Assembly (NCBI GenBank): GCA_005889135.1
Contig: VBEK01000122.1
Coordinates: forward strand, 1-57,569
DNA: 57,569 bases
Origin: Chloroflexota bacterium
Lineage (GTDB): Bacteria > Chloroflexota > Dormibacteria > Dormibacterales > Dormibacteraceae
Direction: 5' to 3'
Shown: piece after piece, positions 32,237 through 45,335 of the stretch
Numbering within the stretch: position 1 is the first letter of the stretch
How the letters are laid out: each line of letters starts with the position of its first letter
Notes under the pieces: model-generated
What the model was told of the DNA's origin: nothing
Seen by the model: only the letters and a program-made list of their open reading frames with translations
Database searches by the model: none
Program-made: the position numbers and the translations under genes

Positions 32237-33349
32237 TTGGCCCAAACCCTCCTTCAAGTCGAAGACCTGCACACCCAATTCTTCACGTCGCGCGGCGTGG
32301 TCCGTGCCGTCGACGGGGTGACCTTCCATGTCGACGCGGGCGAGACGCTCGGAGTGGTCGGCGAGTCGGGCTGCGGGAAGACGATCACCGCGCTGTCCAT
32401 ACTGCGCCTGGTCCCCGACCCTGGGCGGATCACGTCCGGCCGGATCCTGTTCCGCGGCAAGGACGTGACCAAGATGACGGACGAGGAGATCAGGGACTTC
32501 CGCGGCAACGACGTGGCGATGATCTTCCAGGACCCGATGACGTCGCTGAACCCGGTGACGAAGGTCGGGATGCAGATCGAAGAGGCGATGACCGCGCACG
32601 AGCGATTCACGGAGAAGGTCGCGCGGCCGCGGGTGATCGAGCTGCTCAAGAGGGTGCGTGTCCCGGCCGCCGAGTCGCGCGTCAAGGACTATCCGCACCA
32701 GTTCTCGGGCGGCATGCGGCAGCGGGCGATGATCGCCATGGGCCTGTCCAACGAGCCCGACCTGCTGATCGCGGATGAGCCGACGACGGCGCTGGACGTG
32801 ACCGTGCAGGCACAGATCATCCAGCTGATGAAGCAGCTGAACCGCGAGCTGAACACCGCGATGATGCTGATCACGCACAACATGGCGCTGGTCGCGTCGC
32901 TGTGCCAGCGGATCATCGTCATGTACGCGGGCCGGATCGTCGAGGAGGGGCCGGTCGAGCAGATCTTCAGGAGCCCGCAGCATCCGTACACGTGGTCGCT
33001 GCTGCGGTCCGTGCCGCGCGTGGACGAGGCGCGAAAGGACCGGCTGGTGTCGATCAAGGGTATGCCGCCGGACCTGTCGCATCCGCCCCCGGGGTGCAAG
33101 TTCCACCCACGGTGCCCATTCGTCATCGACAAGTGCAAGGTCGACCCGGAGCCACAGCTGGAGGAAGTCGGGGTCGACCAGGTGGCGCGGTGCTGGGTGC
33201 TGATGCGCAACGTCAAGGAGGAGAGCACCGAGGTTGCTAAGCAGAGCGCGCTCTCCAAGGAGGCGGCGGAGAAGCTGAAGGCGCCGGTTGGCGAGCTCGG
33301 GGCCGGCGAGGTGGGGGCCGGCGAGGTAGGCCGCGGTGCAGGCGGCTGA
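32237..33349 (+). CDS. Peptide ABC transporter ATPase, OppD/DppD type
   Basis: 370 residues from TTG 32237. Walker A is GESGCGKT, the Q-loop is [12 protein letters not shown], the signature is FSGGMRQRA, Walker B is [13 protein letters not shown] and the H-loop His is in [10 protein letters not shown]. The C-terminal oligopeptide-ATPase domain with GCKFHPRCP and further cysteines, often an iron-sulfur or metal site, is present. The last residues are a Gly/Ala/Glu repeat ([19 protein letters not shown]), an odd low-complexity tail. It overlaps the next gene by 14 bases. Confidence 0.94.
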   Translation: MAQTLLQVEDLHTQFFTSRGVVRAVDGVTFHVDAGETLGVVGESGCGKTITALSILRLVPDPGRITSGRILFRGKDVTKMTDEEIRDFRGNDVAMIFQDPMTSLNPVTKVGMQIEEAMTAHERFTEKVARPRVIELLKRVRVPAAESRVKDYPHQFSGGMRQRAMIAMGLSNEPDLLIADEPTTALDVTVQAQIIQLMKQLNRELNTAMMLITHNMALVASLCQRIIVMYAGRIVEEGPVEQIFRSPQHPYTWSLLRSVPRVDEARKDRLVSIKGMPPDLSHPPPGCKFHPRCPFVIDKCKVDPEPQLEEVGVDQVARCWVLMRNVKEESTEVAKQSALSKEAAEKLKAPVGELGAGEVGAGEVGRGAGG

Positions 33350-34352
33350 GAGGGCGCCGCTAGCCGGTTCTCGCACCGACCCGGTGCTGGTCCGCGTCTC
33401 TGGCGTCTACAAGCACTTCCCGGTGGGCGGGTTTGGGGGCCTCGCGGTGCGGGCCGTGGACGGGGTGGACCTGGAGATCCGTCGCGGCGAGACGCTGGGC
33501 CTGGTCGGGGAGTCGGGATGCGGCAAGTCGACGCTGGCGCGGCTCATCACCGGCTTGCTGCCCGTCACGGCGGGGTCGATCGTGTTCGACGGCCAGGACG
33601 TCACCCGGATCCGCGGGGCGCGGCTGCGGAGGGTGCGGCGGCGGATGCAGATGATCTTCCAGGACCCGTTCGCGTCCCTCGACCCGCGGATGACGGTCGG
33701 CGACATCCTGCAGGAGCCGCTGGACAACTTCTCGATCGGGACCCTGCGCGAGCGCCGGAAGCGGGTCCAGGAGCTGCTGCGGCTGGTGGGCCTGAACCCG
33801 AACTTCACCAACCGCTACCCGCACGAGTTCTCGGGAGGGCAGCGGCAGCGCATCGGGATCGCGCGGGCCCTCTCGGTGAACCCGTCGTTCATCGTGTGCG
33901 ACGAGCCGGTTTCGGCGCTGGACGTGTCGATCCAGGCGCAGATCATCAATCTGCTGCAGGACCTGCAGCGCGAGTTCCAGCTGACCTACCTGTTCATCGC
34001 CCACGACCTTGCGGTCGTGCGCCACCTGTCGGACCGGATCGCGGTCATGTACCTCGGGAAGGTGGTCGAGACCGCCGACCGGAACGACATCTACGACAAG
34101 CCGCAGCACCCGTACACGAAGGCCTTGCTGTCGTCGATCCCGGTGCCGGACCCGATGGTGGAGAAGGGGCGGGCGCCGATCACGCTGAAGGGCGAGATCC
34201 CGTCGCCGGTGAACCCGCCTTCAGGGTGCCGATTCCACCCGCGGTGTCCGATCGCGCGGGTGCCGGGGGTGTGCAGCGAGGTGGAGCCGCCGCTGGAGCC
34301 GCATGGAGCGGTGGACCAGGTGGCGGCCTGCCATTTCGCCGGGCAGTTCTGA
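33336..34352 (+). CDS. Peptide ABC transporter ATPase, OppF/DppF type
   Basis: 338 residues from GTG 33336. Walker A is GESGCGKST, the Q-loop is [12 protein letters not shown], the signature is [15 protein letters not shown], Walker B is [13 protein letters not shown] and the switch is [13 protein letters not shown]. The C-terminal extension ends with GCRFHPRCP and cysteines as in OppF. It closes the importer operon. A tandem repeat and a hairpin fill the space to the convergent methyltransferase. Confidence 0.94.
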   Translation: MQAAERAPLAGSRTDPVLVRVSGVYKHFPVGGFGGLAVRAVDGVDLEIRRGETLGLVGESGCGKSTLARLITGLLPVTAGSIVFDGQDVTRIRGARLRRVRRRMQMIFQDPFASLDPRMTVGDILQEPLDNFSIGTLRERRKRVQELLRLVGLNPNFTNRYPHEFSGGQRQRIGIARALSVNPSFIVCDEPVSALDVSIQAQIINLLQDLQREFQLTYLFIAHDLAVVRHLSDRIAVMYLGKVVETADRNDIYDKPQHPYTKALLSSIPVPDPMVEKGRAPITLKGEIPSPVNPPSGCRFHPRCPIARVPGVCSEVEPPLEPHGAVDQVAACHFAGQF

Positions 34353-34381
34353 GGGCACAGGTTCAGCGGGTAGCTGCCGGG

Positions 34382-34507
34382 AGCCCGCGACTGCCGGCTC
34401 TCGCGTGTTTCCGCGACCGGCGAAGCCCGCATTCGCCGGCACTCGCGGGTTTGCCCGGCGGTCGAAGCCCGCATTCGCCGGCACTCGCGTGGATTCCGCA
34501 CCGCACC
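34382..34507. repeat. Three-copy 42-bp tandem repeat
   Basis: Units begin at 34382, 34424 and 34466, each starting AGCCCGC and continuing with a GCCGGC-x-CTCGCG core. The second and third copies share 27 identical bases beginning CGAAGCCCGC; the first is more diverged. Period 42 equals 14 codons, but no supported gene reads through it. It lies in the 264-base gap after the oppF-type gene. Confidence 0.7.
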
Positions 34508-34522
34508 CTGAGATGCACCCCT

Positions 34523-34562
34523 GGCGGGGCCCTCCCTTCTTCTTGCCGGGCCCTCCCCCGCC
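34523..34562. terminator. GC-rich hairpin between convergent genes
   Basis: GGCGGGG (34523-34529) pairs with CCCCGCC (34556-34562), and GGGCCCTCCC occurs twice inside. There is no U tract. A likely transcription end point for the importer and possibly for the convergent methyltransferase, at modest confidence. Confidence 0.35.
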
Positions 34563-34616
34563 GGCCGAACCTACGGCGATCTTGGCCGCGTCGCAAGGCC
34601 GTGTCTACCCAGCCTG

Positions 34617-35225
34617 TTAAGAAGCGGCGCGGACCTCGAGCACCCGGTAGCCCTTCTTCGACCTGAGCCGGGCGACGGAGAAGCCCTGCTCCGCCAGCCA
34701 CGCGGCCAGCGAGTCGGAGCCGAGGTTGCGCTGCACGACCAGGTACGCCGCCGCCCCCGGCTTGAGCCGGGGCAGCCAGTCCATCAGCAGGCGGTGCAGC
34801 GGCGCCTTGCCGACGCGGACGGGCGGGTTGGAGTAGATGGCCTCGAAGCGGAGGCCGGCCGGCACCTGGTCAGGGGTGGCGGCGGTGACATTGGACGCCT
34901 CGGCGGCGGCGGCGTTGGCCCGCGCCAGCTCCACGGCCCGCTCGTTCACGTCGACCGCCCACACGTGCGCCCCAGGCGCCCGCCGGGCCAGGGTCACGGC
35001 GATCGGTCCGTAGCCGCAGCCCAGGTCGAGGATCTCGCCCTCGGCCGGAGGCAGGGGGGCCTCGCGGAGGAGCACCAGCGTCCCGAGGTCGACGCCTTTG
35101 GAGCCGAAAACGCCCCGGTCGGCCTGGAGCTGGAGGTCCAGGTCGGCGAGGTGGAGGCGCACCGTCCGGGGCCGGGAGCCAACCTCCGGGCGAGCTTCGA
35201 AGTACTGGGTTTTGGGTATACTCAT
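34617..35225 (-). CDS. Class I SAM-dependent methyltransferase, RsmC-like
   Basis: 202 residues from ATG 35225 (MSIPKTQYF); the frame stays open upstream to 35291 but that would overlap the rpsL start. Motif I is [13 protein letters not shown], the motif II acidic residue is in [15 protein letters not shown], and motif IV is [10 protein letters not shown], the NPP type used to methylate amino groups of bases. It corresponds to the catalytic domain of RsmC/RlmG (16S G1207 or 23S G1835 methyltransferases) without the duplicated N-terminal domain. It is divergent from the translation operon. Its first codons contain the rpsL -10 box. Confidence 0.85.
   Translation of the reverse strand: MSIPKTQYFEARPEVGSRPRTVRLHLADLDLQLQADRGVFGSKGVDLGTLVLLREAPLPPAEGEILDLGCGYGPIAVTLARRAPGAHVWAVDVNERAVELARANAAAAEASNVTAATPDQVPAGLRFEAIYSNPPVRVGKAPLHRLLMDWLPRLKPGAAAYLVVQRNLGSDSLAAWLAEQGFSVARLRSKKGYRVLEVRAAS
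35217..35222 (+). promoter_or_regulatory. -10 box of the rpsL operon promoter
   Basis: TATACT, predicting a start near 35229 and a leader of about 56 bases. It lies inside codons 2-3 of the divergent methyltransferase gene. It is the only good -10 ahead of a ~21.6 kb translation operon. Confidence 0.5.
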
Positions 35226-35284
35226 CGCTTGTCGCCCAATCGGCTGCTGCCGCCTGGGATCCAGCCGGTCATTCGGAGAAACGT

Positions 35285-35671
35285 TTGCCAACCATCCAGC
35301 AGTTGGTCCGCCTTGGGCGCAAGGCGGCCCGAGCGAAGTCTAAGGCGCCCGCGCTCCGGGGCTCGCCCCAGCGGCGCGGCGTCTGCGTGCGCGTCTACAC
35401 CCAGACTCCCAAGAAGCCGAACTCGGCCCTCCGCAAGGTGGCCCGCGTCCGGCTGACCACCGGCATCGAGGTCACTGCCTACATCCCCGGCATCGGCCAC
35501 AACCTGCAGGAGCACTCGGTCGTGCTCATCCGCGGCGGCCGCGTGAAGGACCTGCCAGGCGTCCGCTACCACATCATCCGCGGCACCCTGGACACCGCGG
35601 GTACCAAGAACCGCAAGAAGGCTCGGTCGAAGTACGGAGCGAAGCGGGAAAAGGGCAAGGCGGCAGCCTGA
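35285..35671 (+). CDS. rpsL: 30S ribosomal protein S12
   Basis: 128 residues from TTG 35285 with CGGAGA upstream. The decoding-centre loops are intact: [18 protein letters not shown] and [18 protein letters not shown]. The streptomycin-related lysines in TPKKPNSA and GRVKDLPG keep the sensitive-type residues. S12 monitors codon-anticodon pairing. First gene of the long operon; its stop overlaps the rpsG ATG by one base. Confidence 0.97.
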   Translation: MPTIQQLVRLGRKAARAKSKAPALRGSPQRRGVCVRVYTQTPKKPNSALRKVARVRLTTGIEVTAYIPGIGHNLQEHSVVLIRGGRVKDLPGVRYHIIRGTLDTAGTKNRKKARSKYGAKREKGKAAA

Positions 35672-36141
35672 TGCCTCGCCGCAACCGTCCCGTCAAGCGT
35701 GTCGTCGCGCCCGACCCGGTCTACCAGTCCGAGGCGATCGCCAAGTTCGTCAACGTGGTCATGAGCCGGGGCAAGCGGTCGACGGCGGAGAAGGTCGTCT
35801 ACGACGCGCTCGCGCGCGCCTCCAAGCAGGCCAAGAAGGAGCCGCTGGAGGTCTTCGACCTGGCCCTGCGCAACGCCACGCCTCTGCTCGAGGTCAAGCC
35901 CCGGCGCGTCGGCGGCGCCACCTACCAGGTGCCGGTCGAGATCCGGCCGGACCGCCGGCTGGCGCTGGCCCGGCGCTGGATCGTGCGTTTTGCGAGGCAG
36001 CGCGGCGGGAAGAGTATGTCCGAGAAGCTCGCCTTCGAGATTCTCGATGCTGCGCAGAACACCGGCGGGGCGGTGAAGCGCAAAGAGGAGACCCACCGGA
36101 TGGCCGAAAGCAACAAAGCTTTCTCGCACTTCCGGTACTGA
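35671..36141 (+). CDS. rpsG: 30S ribosomal protein S7
   Basis: 156 residues from ATG 35671 (TGATG overlap). Features are [42 protein letters not shown], the beta-hairpin [16 protein letters not shown] and the terminal [10 protein letters not shown]7 nucleates assembly of the 30S head and sits at the E site; in E. coli it represses the str operon. The full expected length is present. fusA starts 6 bases after the stop. Confidence 0.97.
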   Translation: MPRRNRPVKRVVAPDPVYQSEAIAKFVNVVMSRGKRSTAEKVVYDALARASKQAKKEPLEVFDLALRNATPLLEVKPRRVGGATYQVPVEIRPDRRLALARRWIVRFARQRGGKSMSEKLAFEILDAAQNTGGAVKRKEETHRMAESNKAFSHFRY

Positions 36142-36147
36142 CGAGAG

Positions 36148-38256
<2,109 letters not shown>

Positions 38257-38265
38257 GAGGAGACA

Positions 38266-39453
<1,188 letters not shown>

Positions 39454-39490
39454 TCGGCAGATAGATAGGTAAGGGGAAAGAGGACAGGCA

Positions 39491-39796
39491 GTGGCGCAGA
39501 AGATCCGGATCCGGCTCAAGGCTTACGACCATCGAGTGCTGGACCAGGCGGCGGACAAGATCGTCGACACCGCCCGCCGTACGAACGCGCGCACTGCCGG
39601 CCCGATCCCCCTACCGACCGAGATCAGCAAGCTCACCGTGATCCGTTCCCCGTTCATCGACAAGGACTCGAGGGAGCAGTTCGAGATGCGCACCCACAAG
39701 CGCATCGTCGACATCCTCGACCCCAACCCGCGCGTCGTCGACGCGCTCATGCGGCTCAGCCTGCCCGCAGGCGTGAGCATCGAGATCAAGAGCTGA
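39491..39796 (+). CDS. rpsJ: 30S ribosomal protein S10
   Basis: 101 residues from GTG 39491. [62 protein letters not shown] and the end [11 protein letters not shown] are diagnostic. S10 is a 30S head protein and also the NusE antitermination partner that binds NusG. It opens the S10 gene order. rplC starts one base after the stop. Confidence 0.97.
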   Translation: MAQKIRIRLKAYDHRVLDQAADKIVDTARRTNARTAGPIPLPTEISKLTVIRSPFIDKDSREQFEMRTHKRIVDILDPNPRVVDALMRLSLPAGVSIEIKS

Positions 39797-39797
39797 G

Positions 39798-40460
39798 ATG
39801 AAAGGCCTCCTCGCCAGAAAGCTGGGCATGACCCAGCTCTTCAACCCCGACGGCACCACGAGCGCGGTGACGGTCCTCGAGGCCGGACCCTGCAAGGTGC
39901 TCGGTCTCCGCACCACCGAGAAGGACGGCTACTCGGCCGCCCGCATCGCCTTCCTCACCGTCAAGGAAGGAAAGCTGAACAACCCCCAGCTCGGCGAGTT
40001 CAAGAAGGCCGGCCTGGATCCGCACCGCCACGTGGTCGAGATCCGCAACTACGACGGCCTCGAGCAGGGTCAGGACATCACCGCCGAGATCTTCAAGGCC
40101 GGGGAGCTCGTCGACGTGACGAGCACGAGCAAGGGCAAGGGCTTTCAGGGCCTGATCAAGCGCCACAAGTTCAGCCGCGGCCCGGAGTCGCACGGCTCCA
40201 TGAACGTCCGCCAGCCCGGGGCGATCGGGGCCACGGACGCGGCCCGCGTCTTCAAGGGCGTGCGCATGTCCGGTCAGATGGGCAACGAGCGCAGCACCGC
40301 CCGCGCCTACAAGGTCGTCCGCGTGGACGCCGACCGCAACCTCCTGATGGTCAGGGGCGGCGTTCCCGGCGCGAAAGGGGCGCTCGTGCTCGTCAAGGAG
40401 TCGACCAAGAAGGTCAAGCCCAAGGGTCCGGCGGGCAAGCCGAACCCGAGGAAGGTCTAG
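39798..40460 (+). CDS. rplC: 50S ribosomal protein L3
   Basis: 220 residues from ATG 39798. It starts [14 protein letters not shown], and carries the conserved loop [23 protein letters not shown] that reaches toward the peptidyl-transferase centre, then [23 protein letters not shown]3 is an early assembly protein of the large subunit. The length is close to the family norm. rplD follows by 7 bases. Confidence 0.96.
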   Translation: MKGLLARKLGMTQLFNPDGTTSAVTVLEAGPCKVLGLRTTEKDGYSAARIAFLTVKEGKLNNPQLGEFKKAGLDPHRHVVEIRNYDGLEQGQDITAEIFKAGELVDVTSTSKGKGFQGLIKRHKFSRGPESHGSMNVRQPGAIGATDAARVFKGVRMSGQMGNERSTARAYKVVRVDADRNLLMVRGGVPGAKGALVLVKESTKKVKPKGPAGKPNPRKV

Positions 40461-40467
40461 GAAGACC

Positions 40468-41118
40468 ATGCCCGTGCAAGCCCCGTACTTCGACGCTCTC
40501 GGCGAGCGCAACGGCGAGGTCGACCTCCCGAGCGCGATCTTCGAGGAGAAACCCAACGTACCCGTCATGCACCAGGCGTACCTGCGCCAGCTCGCCAATG
40601 GAAGACAGGGCACGGCCAGCACCAAGACCCGCGCCACCGTGCGCGGTGGAGGCGCCAAGCCGTACCGACAGAAGGGCACCGGCCGCGCGAGGCACGGCAG
40701 CACGCGCGAGCCGAGCATGAAGGGGGGCGCCAACGTGTTCGGCCCGAGGCCCCGCGATTACTCCCAAAAGATGCCGAAGCAGATGCGCCGCCTCGCCCTG
40801 CGCAGCGCCCTCAGCCAGAAGGCGATCGAGGAAAGGATCCGCGTCATCGAAACCTTCGTTTTCGACGAGCCCAAGACCAGCCAGGCACAGGAGCTCATGG
40901 ACGCCATCGGCTTCGACAGCACGACCCTCGTCGTCCTGCCGGCGCCGAACTACACCGTCAGCCGCTCGTTCGAGAACCTCGGCCACGCCAAGATCGTGCT
41001 GGCCCGCAACCTGAACCTGCGCGACATCTTCTCCCACACCTACCTGCTCCTCTCCAAGGATGCGATCGAGCTGCTGGAGGAGAACTTCAGTCCGCGCGGC
41101 AAAGAGGCAGAGGAATGA
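40468..41118 (+). CDS. rplD: 50S ribosomal protein L4
   Basis: 216 residues from ATG 40468. The extended exit-tunnel loop is seen as GTASTKTRATVRGGGAKPYRQKGTGRARHG, followed by GGANVFGPRPRDYSQKMPKQMRR. The C-terminal globular part includes ARNLNLRDIFSHTYLLLSKDAIELLEE. In E. coli L4 represses the S10 operon; no S10-leader structure was identified here. It overlaps rplW by four bases. Confidence 0.95.
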   Translation: MPVQAPYFDALGERNGEVDLPSAIFEEKPNVPVMHQAYLRQLANGRQGTASTKTRATVRGGGAKPYRQKGTGRARHGSTREPSMKGGANVFGPRPRDYSQKMPKQMRRLALRSALSQKAIEERIRVIETFVFDEPKTSQAQELMDAIGFDSTTLVVLPAPNYTVSRSFENLGHAKIVLARNLNLRDIFSHTYLLLSKDAIELLEENFSPRGKEAEE

Positions 41119-41435
41119 CCACCCGCGCCGCCAGCGAGATCGTGATCGGTCCGCTCATCACCGAGCGCACCTACCAGCTCTACACCCAGGGCCGCTACAC
41201 CTTCAAGGTCGACGCGCGCGCGTCCAAGACCGAGATCAAGAAGGCGCTCGAGGAGCAGTACGAGTCGCAGAACATCGAGGTCAAAAAGATCAACACCGTG
41301 CACATGCGCGGCAAGACCCGTCGCGCCTGGCGCCGGGTCGGCGCCGGCAGCGTGGGCAAGACCGCCGACTGGAAGAAGGCGATCGTCACCCTCGGTGAGG
41401 GCCAGAGGATCGAAGGGCTGTTTGGGAGCGTCTAG
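41115..41435 (+). CDS. rplW: 50S ribosomal protein L23
   Basis: 106 residues from ATG 41115 (ATGA overlap with rplD). It contains [38 protein letters not shown] and [15 protein letters not shown], the L23 fold near the tunnel exit where trigger factor and SRP dock. Typical length. It is followed by rplB after 8 bases, with a GGGAAGG ribosome-binding site. Confidence 0.95.
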   Translation: MTTRAASEIVIGPLITERTYQLYTQGRYTFKVDARASKTEIKKALEEQYESQNIEVKKINTVHMRGKTRRAWRRVGAGSVGKTADWKKAIVTLGEGQRIEGLFGSV

Positions 41436-41443
41436 GGAAGGAA

Positions 41444-42286
41444 ATGCCAGTTAGAAAGTTCAAGCCCACCAGCCCCGGCCGGCGCTTCATGTCGATCTCC
41501 GGCTTCGAGGAGATCACGGCCAGCGAGCCGGAGAAGACGCTGGTCGAAAGCTTGCCGACCCACGCGGGGCGCAACAACCAGGGCCGCATAACCGTGCGCC
41601 ACCAGGGCGGCGGCTACCGCAAGCTCTACCGCAGGATCGACTTCAAGCGCGACAAGGTCGGGGTGCCGGGCAAGGTCGCGACCATCGAGTACGACCCCAA
41701 CCGCAGCGCCCGCATCGCGCTCGTCCACTACAAGGACGGCGAGAAGCGCTACATCCTCGCCCCGCTCGGCCTGAAGGTCGGAGACCCGATCGAGTCCGGC
41801 CCTGACGCCGCGGTCAGGATCGGCAACGCGATGCCGCTCGCAAGCATCCCCGTGGGCTCGACGGTGCACAACATCGAGCTCACCCTCGGCCGCGGCGGCC
41901 AGCTGGTGCGAAGCGCCGGCGGCAGCGCCCAGCTCCTCGCCAAGGAGGGCGACTACGCGGTGATCCGTATGCCGAGCGGCGAGCTGCGGCGCATCCACAT
42001 CCGCTGCCAGGCCACGATCGGCCAGGTCGGTAACATCGAGCACGAGAACGAGTCCGGCGGCAAGGCCGGCCGCAGCCGCTGGCTGGGCCAGCGCCCCGAG
42101 GTGCGCGGCTCGACGATGAACCCTCGCGATCATCCGCACGGCGGTGGCGAGGGCAAGACGGGAACCGGAGGCAACCCCAAGACCCCCTGGGGCAAGCCCG
42201 CCCTCGGCTACCGCACGCGCAAGCGGAACAAGGCCTCGAGCAAGCTCATCATCCGCCGCCGCGAGAAGAAGGGAAGAAAGAAGTAA
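41444..42286 (+). CDS. rplB: 50S ribosomal protein L2
   Basis: 280 residues from ATG 41444. Landmarks are [50 protein letters not shown], and the C-terminal block [19 protein letters not shown], with the conserved histidine near the peptidyl-transferase centre. It ends in a lysine/arginine-rich tail. L2 is a primary 23S rRNA binder. rpsS begins directly at the next base. Confidence 0.97.
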   Translation: MPVRKFKPTSPGRRFMSISGFEEITASEPEKTLVESLPTHAGRNNQGRITVRHQGGGYRKLYRRIDFKRDKVGVPGKVATIEYDPNRSARIALVHYKDGEKRYILAPLGLKVGDPIESGPDAAVRIGNAMPLASIPVGSTVHNIELTLGRGGQLVRSAGGSAQLLAKEGDYAVIRMPSGELRRIHIRCQATIGQVGNIEHENESGGKAGRSRWLGQRPEVRGSTMNPRDHPHGGGEGKTGTGGNPKTPWGKPALGYRTRKRNKASSKLIIRRREKKGRKK

Positions 42287-42571
42287 GTGTCAAGGTCAAC
42301 CAAGAAGGGTCCGTTCATCAGTCAGCCGCTGCGCGACAAGATCGAGAAGATGAACCAGACGCGCGACAAGAAGGTGATCCGCACCTGGGCGCGCGCCTCG
42401 GTCATCTATCCCGACATGGTCGGGCACACGATCGCGGTCCACGACGGTCGCAAGCATGTGCCCGTGTTCATCAGCGAGAACATGGTCGGTCACCGTCTCG
42501 GCGAGTTCGCGCCGACGCGGCACTTCCGCGGCCACGGCACTCACACGGAAAAGACGACGACGGTCAAGTAG
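42287..42571 (+). CDS. rpsS: 30S ribosomal protein S19
   Basis: 94 residues from GTG 42287, abutting the rplB stop. [61 protein letters not shown] and [10 protein letters not shown] are characteristic. S19 pairs with S13 in the 30S head. Normal length with a short threonine-rich end ([10 protein letters not shown]). Confidence 0.96.
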   Translation: MSRSTKKGPFISQPLRDKIEKMNQTRDKKVIRTWARASVIYPDMVGHTIAVHDGRKHVPVFISENMVGHRLGEFAPTRHFRGHGTHTEKTTTVK

Positions 42572-42582
42572 AAGAGAAGAAG

Positions 42583-42942
42583 TTGGCAACGATGGAAGTC
42601 TCAGCGGTCCAGAAGTTCGTTCGCAGGACGCCCCGCAAGGCGCGACTGGTCGCGGACTCGGTCAAGGGCATGAAGGTGTCCGATGCCCTCGCGTACCTGG
42701 AGTTCTCGCCGAAGCACGCCGCCAAGGACGTGGCCAAGGCGATCAAGTCGGCCGCCGCGAACGCCGAGCACAACTTCAACCTGAACCGGGACGACCTCGT
42801 GCTCAAGCAGCTGCTCATCGACGAGGGCCCGACATACCGGCGCCGCCGGCCCGTCAGCCGCAGCATGGCGCACGAGTACTTCCACCGCACCTGCCACATC
42901 ACGGCGGTCGTCGAGGACCAGCCGCAAGGAGCAAAGCGCTAA
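42583..42942 (+). CDS. rplV: 50S ribosomal protein L22
   Basis: 119 residues from TTG 42583; an ATG three codons later (42592) is better spaced from the AGAAG sequence and may be the real start. [51 protein letters not shown] and the beta-hairpin [28 protein letters not shown] identify L22, whose hairpin lines the exit tunnel. The stop abuts the rpsC TTG. Confidence 0.94.
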   Translation: MATMEVSAVQKFVRRTPRKARLVADSVKGMKVSDALAYLEFSPKHAAKDVAKAIKSAAANAEHNFNLNRDDLVLKQLLIDEGPTYRRRRPVSRSMAHEYFHRTCHITAVVEDQPQGAKR

Positions 42943-43917
42943 TTGGGTCATAAAGTCCACCCCAACGCATTTCGTCTTGGTGTCTTCCGTCCCTGGGAGG
43001 CGAACTGGTTCGCCAACCCCAAGGACTACACCAACATGCTGCACGAGGACCTCGAGATGCGCCGCATCATCCTGGCGCGCCTCCGCAACGCCGGCATCGC
43101 CAAGATCGAGACTGAGCGCAGCTCCAACGCCCAGCTCACGGTCACGATCCACACCGCCAAGCCCGGCATCGTCATCGGCAAGGGCGGCTCGAGCGTCGAC
43201 CAGCTGCGCGAGGACCTCGAGAAGCGCTTCGGGAACCGGGTGCGCATCTCCATCCAGGAGATCAAGCAGCCTGAGCTCGACGCCCAGCTCGTGGCCGAGA
43301 ACATCGCTTCCCAGATCGAGCGCCGCATCTCCTACAAGCGCGCGATGAAGCAGTCGATCCTTCGCACCATGCGCGCGGGCGCCAAGGGCATCCGCCTGTA
43401 CGCGGGCGGGCGGTTGCGTGGGGCGGAGATGGCGCGCCGGGAGCAGGACCGCGAGGGCCGCGTCCCTCTCCACACCCTGCGCGCAGACATCGACTTCGGC
43501 CGCGCCACCGCCAAGACCACCTTCGGCGCCATCGGCGTCAAGGTCTGGGTCTACAAGGACCAGATCACGCCTGCCCAGCGCCGCCTCGCACCGGTCACGG
43601 AGGAGCAGCCGGTGCCCAACCCGCCCGAGCCGCTCACGCCCCAGGCCGAGATCATCGAGGCCCTGCCGGAGCCGACCGCGGTCGCCGTCGAGGTGCCGGC
43701 GCCCGAGGCCGTGCCCGCGGCCACGCCTCGGCGCACGCGCACCGCCACCGCCAAGGTCGAGGAGAAGAAAGCCGCGCCGGCCAAGCCGAAGGCCGCCCCC
43801 AAGCCGAGGGCCGAGGCGCGGACCGAGCTCAAGAAGACGGCCGTGCGGGCGAAGACCACGCCGTCAGAGGTCAAGAAGGCGGGCGGAGTGAAGAACACGA
43901 AGAAGGCGGATAGCTGA
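42943..43917 (+). CDS. rpsC: 30S ribosomal protein S3 with long C-terminal tail
   Basis: 324 residues from TTG 42943. The N-terminal [22 protein letters not shown], the KH domain with [20 protein letters not shown], and the C-domain ([34 protein letters not shown], then KVWVYKD) are complete by about residue 208. The remaining ~115 residues are Ala/Pro/Glu then Lys/Ala rich and look disordered, so the protein is some 100 residues longer than E. coli S3. S3 helps form the mRNA entry tunnel. The stop overlaps rplP by one base. Confidence 0.95.
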   Translation: MGHKVHPNAFRLGVFRPWEANWFANPKDYTNMLHEDLEMRRIILARLRNAGIAKIETERSSNAQLTVTIHTAKPGIVIGKGGSSVDQLREDLEKRFGNRVRISIQEIKQPELDAQLVAENIASQIERRISYKRAMKQSILRTMRAGAKGIRLYAGGRLRGAEMARREQDREGRVPLHTLRADIDFGRATAKTTFGAIGVKVWVYKDQITPAQRRLAPVTEEQPVPNPPEPLTPQAEIIEALPEPTAVAVEVPAPEAVPAATPRRTRTATAKVEEKKAAPAKPKAAPKPRAEARTELKKTAVRAKTTPSEVKKAGGVKNTKKADS

Positions 43918-44342
43918 TGCTGATCCCCAAGCGCGTCAAGTACCGCAAGATGCACCGCGGCCGCCGCCAGGGCATCGCCACGCAAGGCGCCACCGTCGCG
44001 TTCGGCGACTTCGGCCTGCAGGCGATGGAGGCCGCGTGGATGTCGAACCGGCAGATCGAGGCTGCCCGCCGCGCCATGACCCGCCACGTCAAGCGCGGCG
44101 GCCAGATCTGGATCCGCGTCTTCCCCGACAAGTCGATCACCAAGAAGCCGGCCGAGACCCGCATGGGCTCCGGCAAGGGCAACCCCGAGGGCTGGGTGGC
44201 GGTGGTCAAGCCTGGTCGCGTGCTGTTCGAGATGGGCGGTGTCACGCCGCAGGTCGCCAAGGAGGCGATGAAGCTCGCGGCGGCCAAGCTGCCGATGAAG
44301 ACGCGAGTGATCAGCGCCGCCGAGGCGGGAGGCCAGAGATGA
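43917..44342 (+). CDS. rplP: 50S ribosomal protein L16
   Basis: 141 residues from ATG 43917. [24 protein letters not shown], the [61 protein letters not shown] block and a basic C-terminus define L16, which contacts tRNA in the A site region and completes the 50S subunit. It overlaps rpmC by four bases. Confidence 0.96.
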   Translation: MLIPKRVKYRKMHRGRRQGIATQGATVAFGDFGLQAMEAAWMSNRQIEAARRAMTRHVKRGGQIWIRVFPDKSITKKPAETRMGSGKGNPEGWVAVVKPGRVLFEMGGVTPQVAKEAMKLAAAKLPMKTRVISAAEAGGQR

Positions 44343-44680
44343 AGGTCGACGAGCTCCGGATCCTCGAGGCGGACGAGCTGGGCATGCGCCTGCGCACGGC
44401 GCGCCGGGAGCTGTACGAGCTCCGGTTCAAGCATGCGGTCGGCCAGCTGGAGAACTCGAGCCAGATCTCCAAAGTCCGGCACGACATCGCCCGCATCATG
44501 ACCGTGCTGCGCGAGCGCGACTTCGGCTTCGGTCCCACGGCCGAGCCAGAGCCGCTGGGCGCCGTCGCCGTGGCGGAGCCGGAGGCGAAGGCCGAGGAAG
44601 AGCCGGCCGAAGAGCCCGCCGAGGTCGAAGACGAGCCCAAGCCCAAGCGTGGGCGCGGACGCAAGAAGGAGGCCGAGTGA
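44339..44680 (+). CDS. rpmC: 50S ribosomal protein L29 with acidic/basic C-terminal extension
   Basis: 113 residues from ATG 44339 (ATGA overlap). The two-helix L29 core ([56 protein letters not shown]) ends at about residue 66. A ~47-residue tail follows, first Glu/Ala/Pro-rich and then [10 protein letters not shown]. Ordinary L29 is about 65-70 residues. L29 sits beside L23 at the tunnel exit. It overlaps rpsQ by four bases (GTGA). Confidence 0.92.
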   Translation: MKVDELRILEADELGMRLRTARRELYELRFKHAVGQLENSSQISKVRHDIARIMTVLRERDFGFGPTAEPEPLGAVAVAEPEAKAEEEPAEEPAEVEDEPKPKRGRGRKKEAE

Positions 44681-44958
44681 GCGACACAGCCACGGCCACC
44701 CCGCAGGTCCGCGGCCGGCGCAAGGTTCGCCTCGGCACCGTCATCGCCGACAAGATGGACAAGACCGTCATCGTCCAGGTCGGGTCGTCCAAGGCCCACC
44801 GCCTGTACCGCAAGACCGTCCGCCAGCGGACGCGCTTCAAGGTCCACGACGAGAAGAACGAGTGCGGCGTGGGCGACCTCGTCCGCATCGCCGAGACGCG
44901 CCCCCTCTCCAAGGAGAAGCGCTGGCGAGTGCTCGAGATCGTGGAGAAGGCCAAGTAA
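44677..44958 (+). CDS. rpsQ: 30S ribosomal protein S17
   Basis: 93 residues from GTG 44677. The OB-fold core reads [74 protein letters not shown]17 is a primary 16S rRNA binder. There is a short Thr/Ala-rich N-terminal lead. rplN follows by 4 bases. Confidence 0.95.
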   Translation: MSDTATATPQVRGRRKVRLGTVIADKMDKTVIVQVGSSKAHRLYRKTVRQRTRFKVHDEKNECGVGDLVRIAETRPLSKEKRWRVLEIVEKAK

Positions 44959-44962
44959 CCGA

Positions 44963-45331
44963 ATGGTTCAGCAAGAGACGCGCGTCAAGGTCGCGGACAA
45001 CTCAGGGGCGAAGGAGCTCCTGGTCATCCGCGTCGCCGGCGGCCACTACCGCAAATACGCCTACGTGGGCGACATCATCACCGCCACGGTCAAGTCCGCC
45101 CAGCCCGGCGGGCAGGTCAAGAAGGGCGAGGTGGTGAAGGCCGTGGTGGTTCGGGTCAACAAGGAATACAAGCGGCCGGACGGCTCGCTCATCCGCTTCG
45201 ACGAGAACGCCGCCGTCCTGCTCGCGGCCGCCAACAACCCGCGCGGAACCCGCATCTTCGGGCCTGTCGCGCGCGAGCTTCGCGAGCGGAACTTCATGAA
45301 GATCATCTCGCTCGCCCCGGAGGTCCTGTAA
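44963..45331 (+). CDS. rplN: 50S ribosomal protein L14
   Basis: 122 residues from ATG 44963, the canonical length. [63 protein letters not shown] and the [28 protein letters not shown] end are typical. L14 forms inter-subunit bridges and is the RsfS silencing-factor site. It is 4 bases from rplX. Confidence 0.97.
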   Translation: MVQQETRVKVADNSGAKELLVIRVAGGHYRKYAYVGDIITATVKSAQPGGQVKKGEVVKAVVVRVNKEYKRPDGSLIRFDENAAVLLAAANNPRGTRIFGPVARELRERNFMKIISLAPEVL

Positions 45332-45335
45332 CCCA

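Noticed and set aside
34091-34501. Minus-strand frame across the 42-bp repeat encoding a repeated RECRRMRAS peptide
   Set aside because: It continues antisense into the oppF-type gene, lacks a ribosome-binding site, and its repeat simply reflects the DNA repeat.
34382-34507. CRISPR array
   Set aside because: Units are contiguous tandem copies with no unique spacers and no cas genes nearby.
33518-34666. A 382-codon plus-strand frame overlapping the oppF-type gene
   Set aside because: It is a shadow of the ATPase gene in another frame, with no recognisable domain and a Pro/Ala/Arg-rich composition.
39454-39490. An S10-type leader or a separate promoter before rpsJ
   Set aside because: The 37 bases are too short for the known leader and contain no -10-like hexamer at a useful position.
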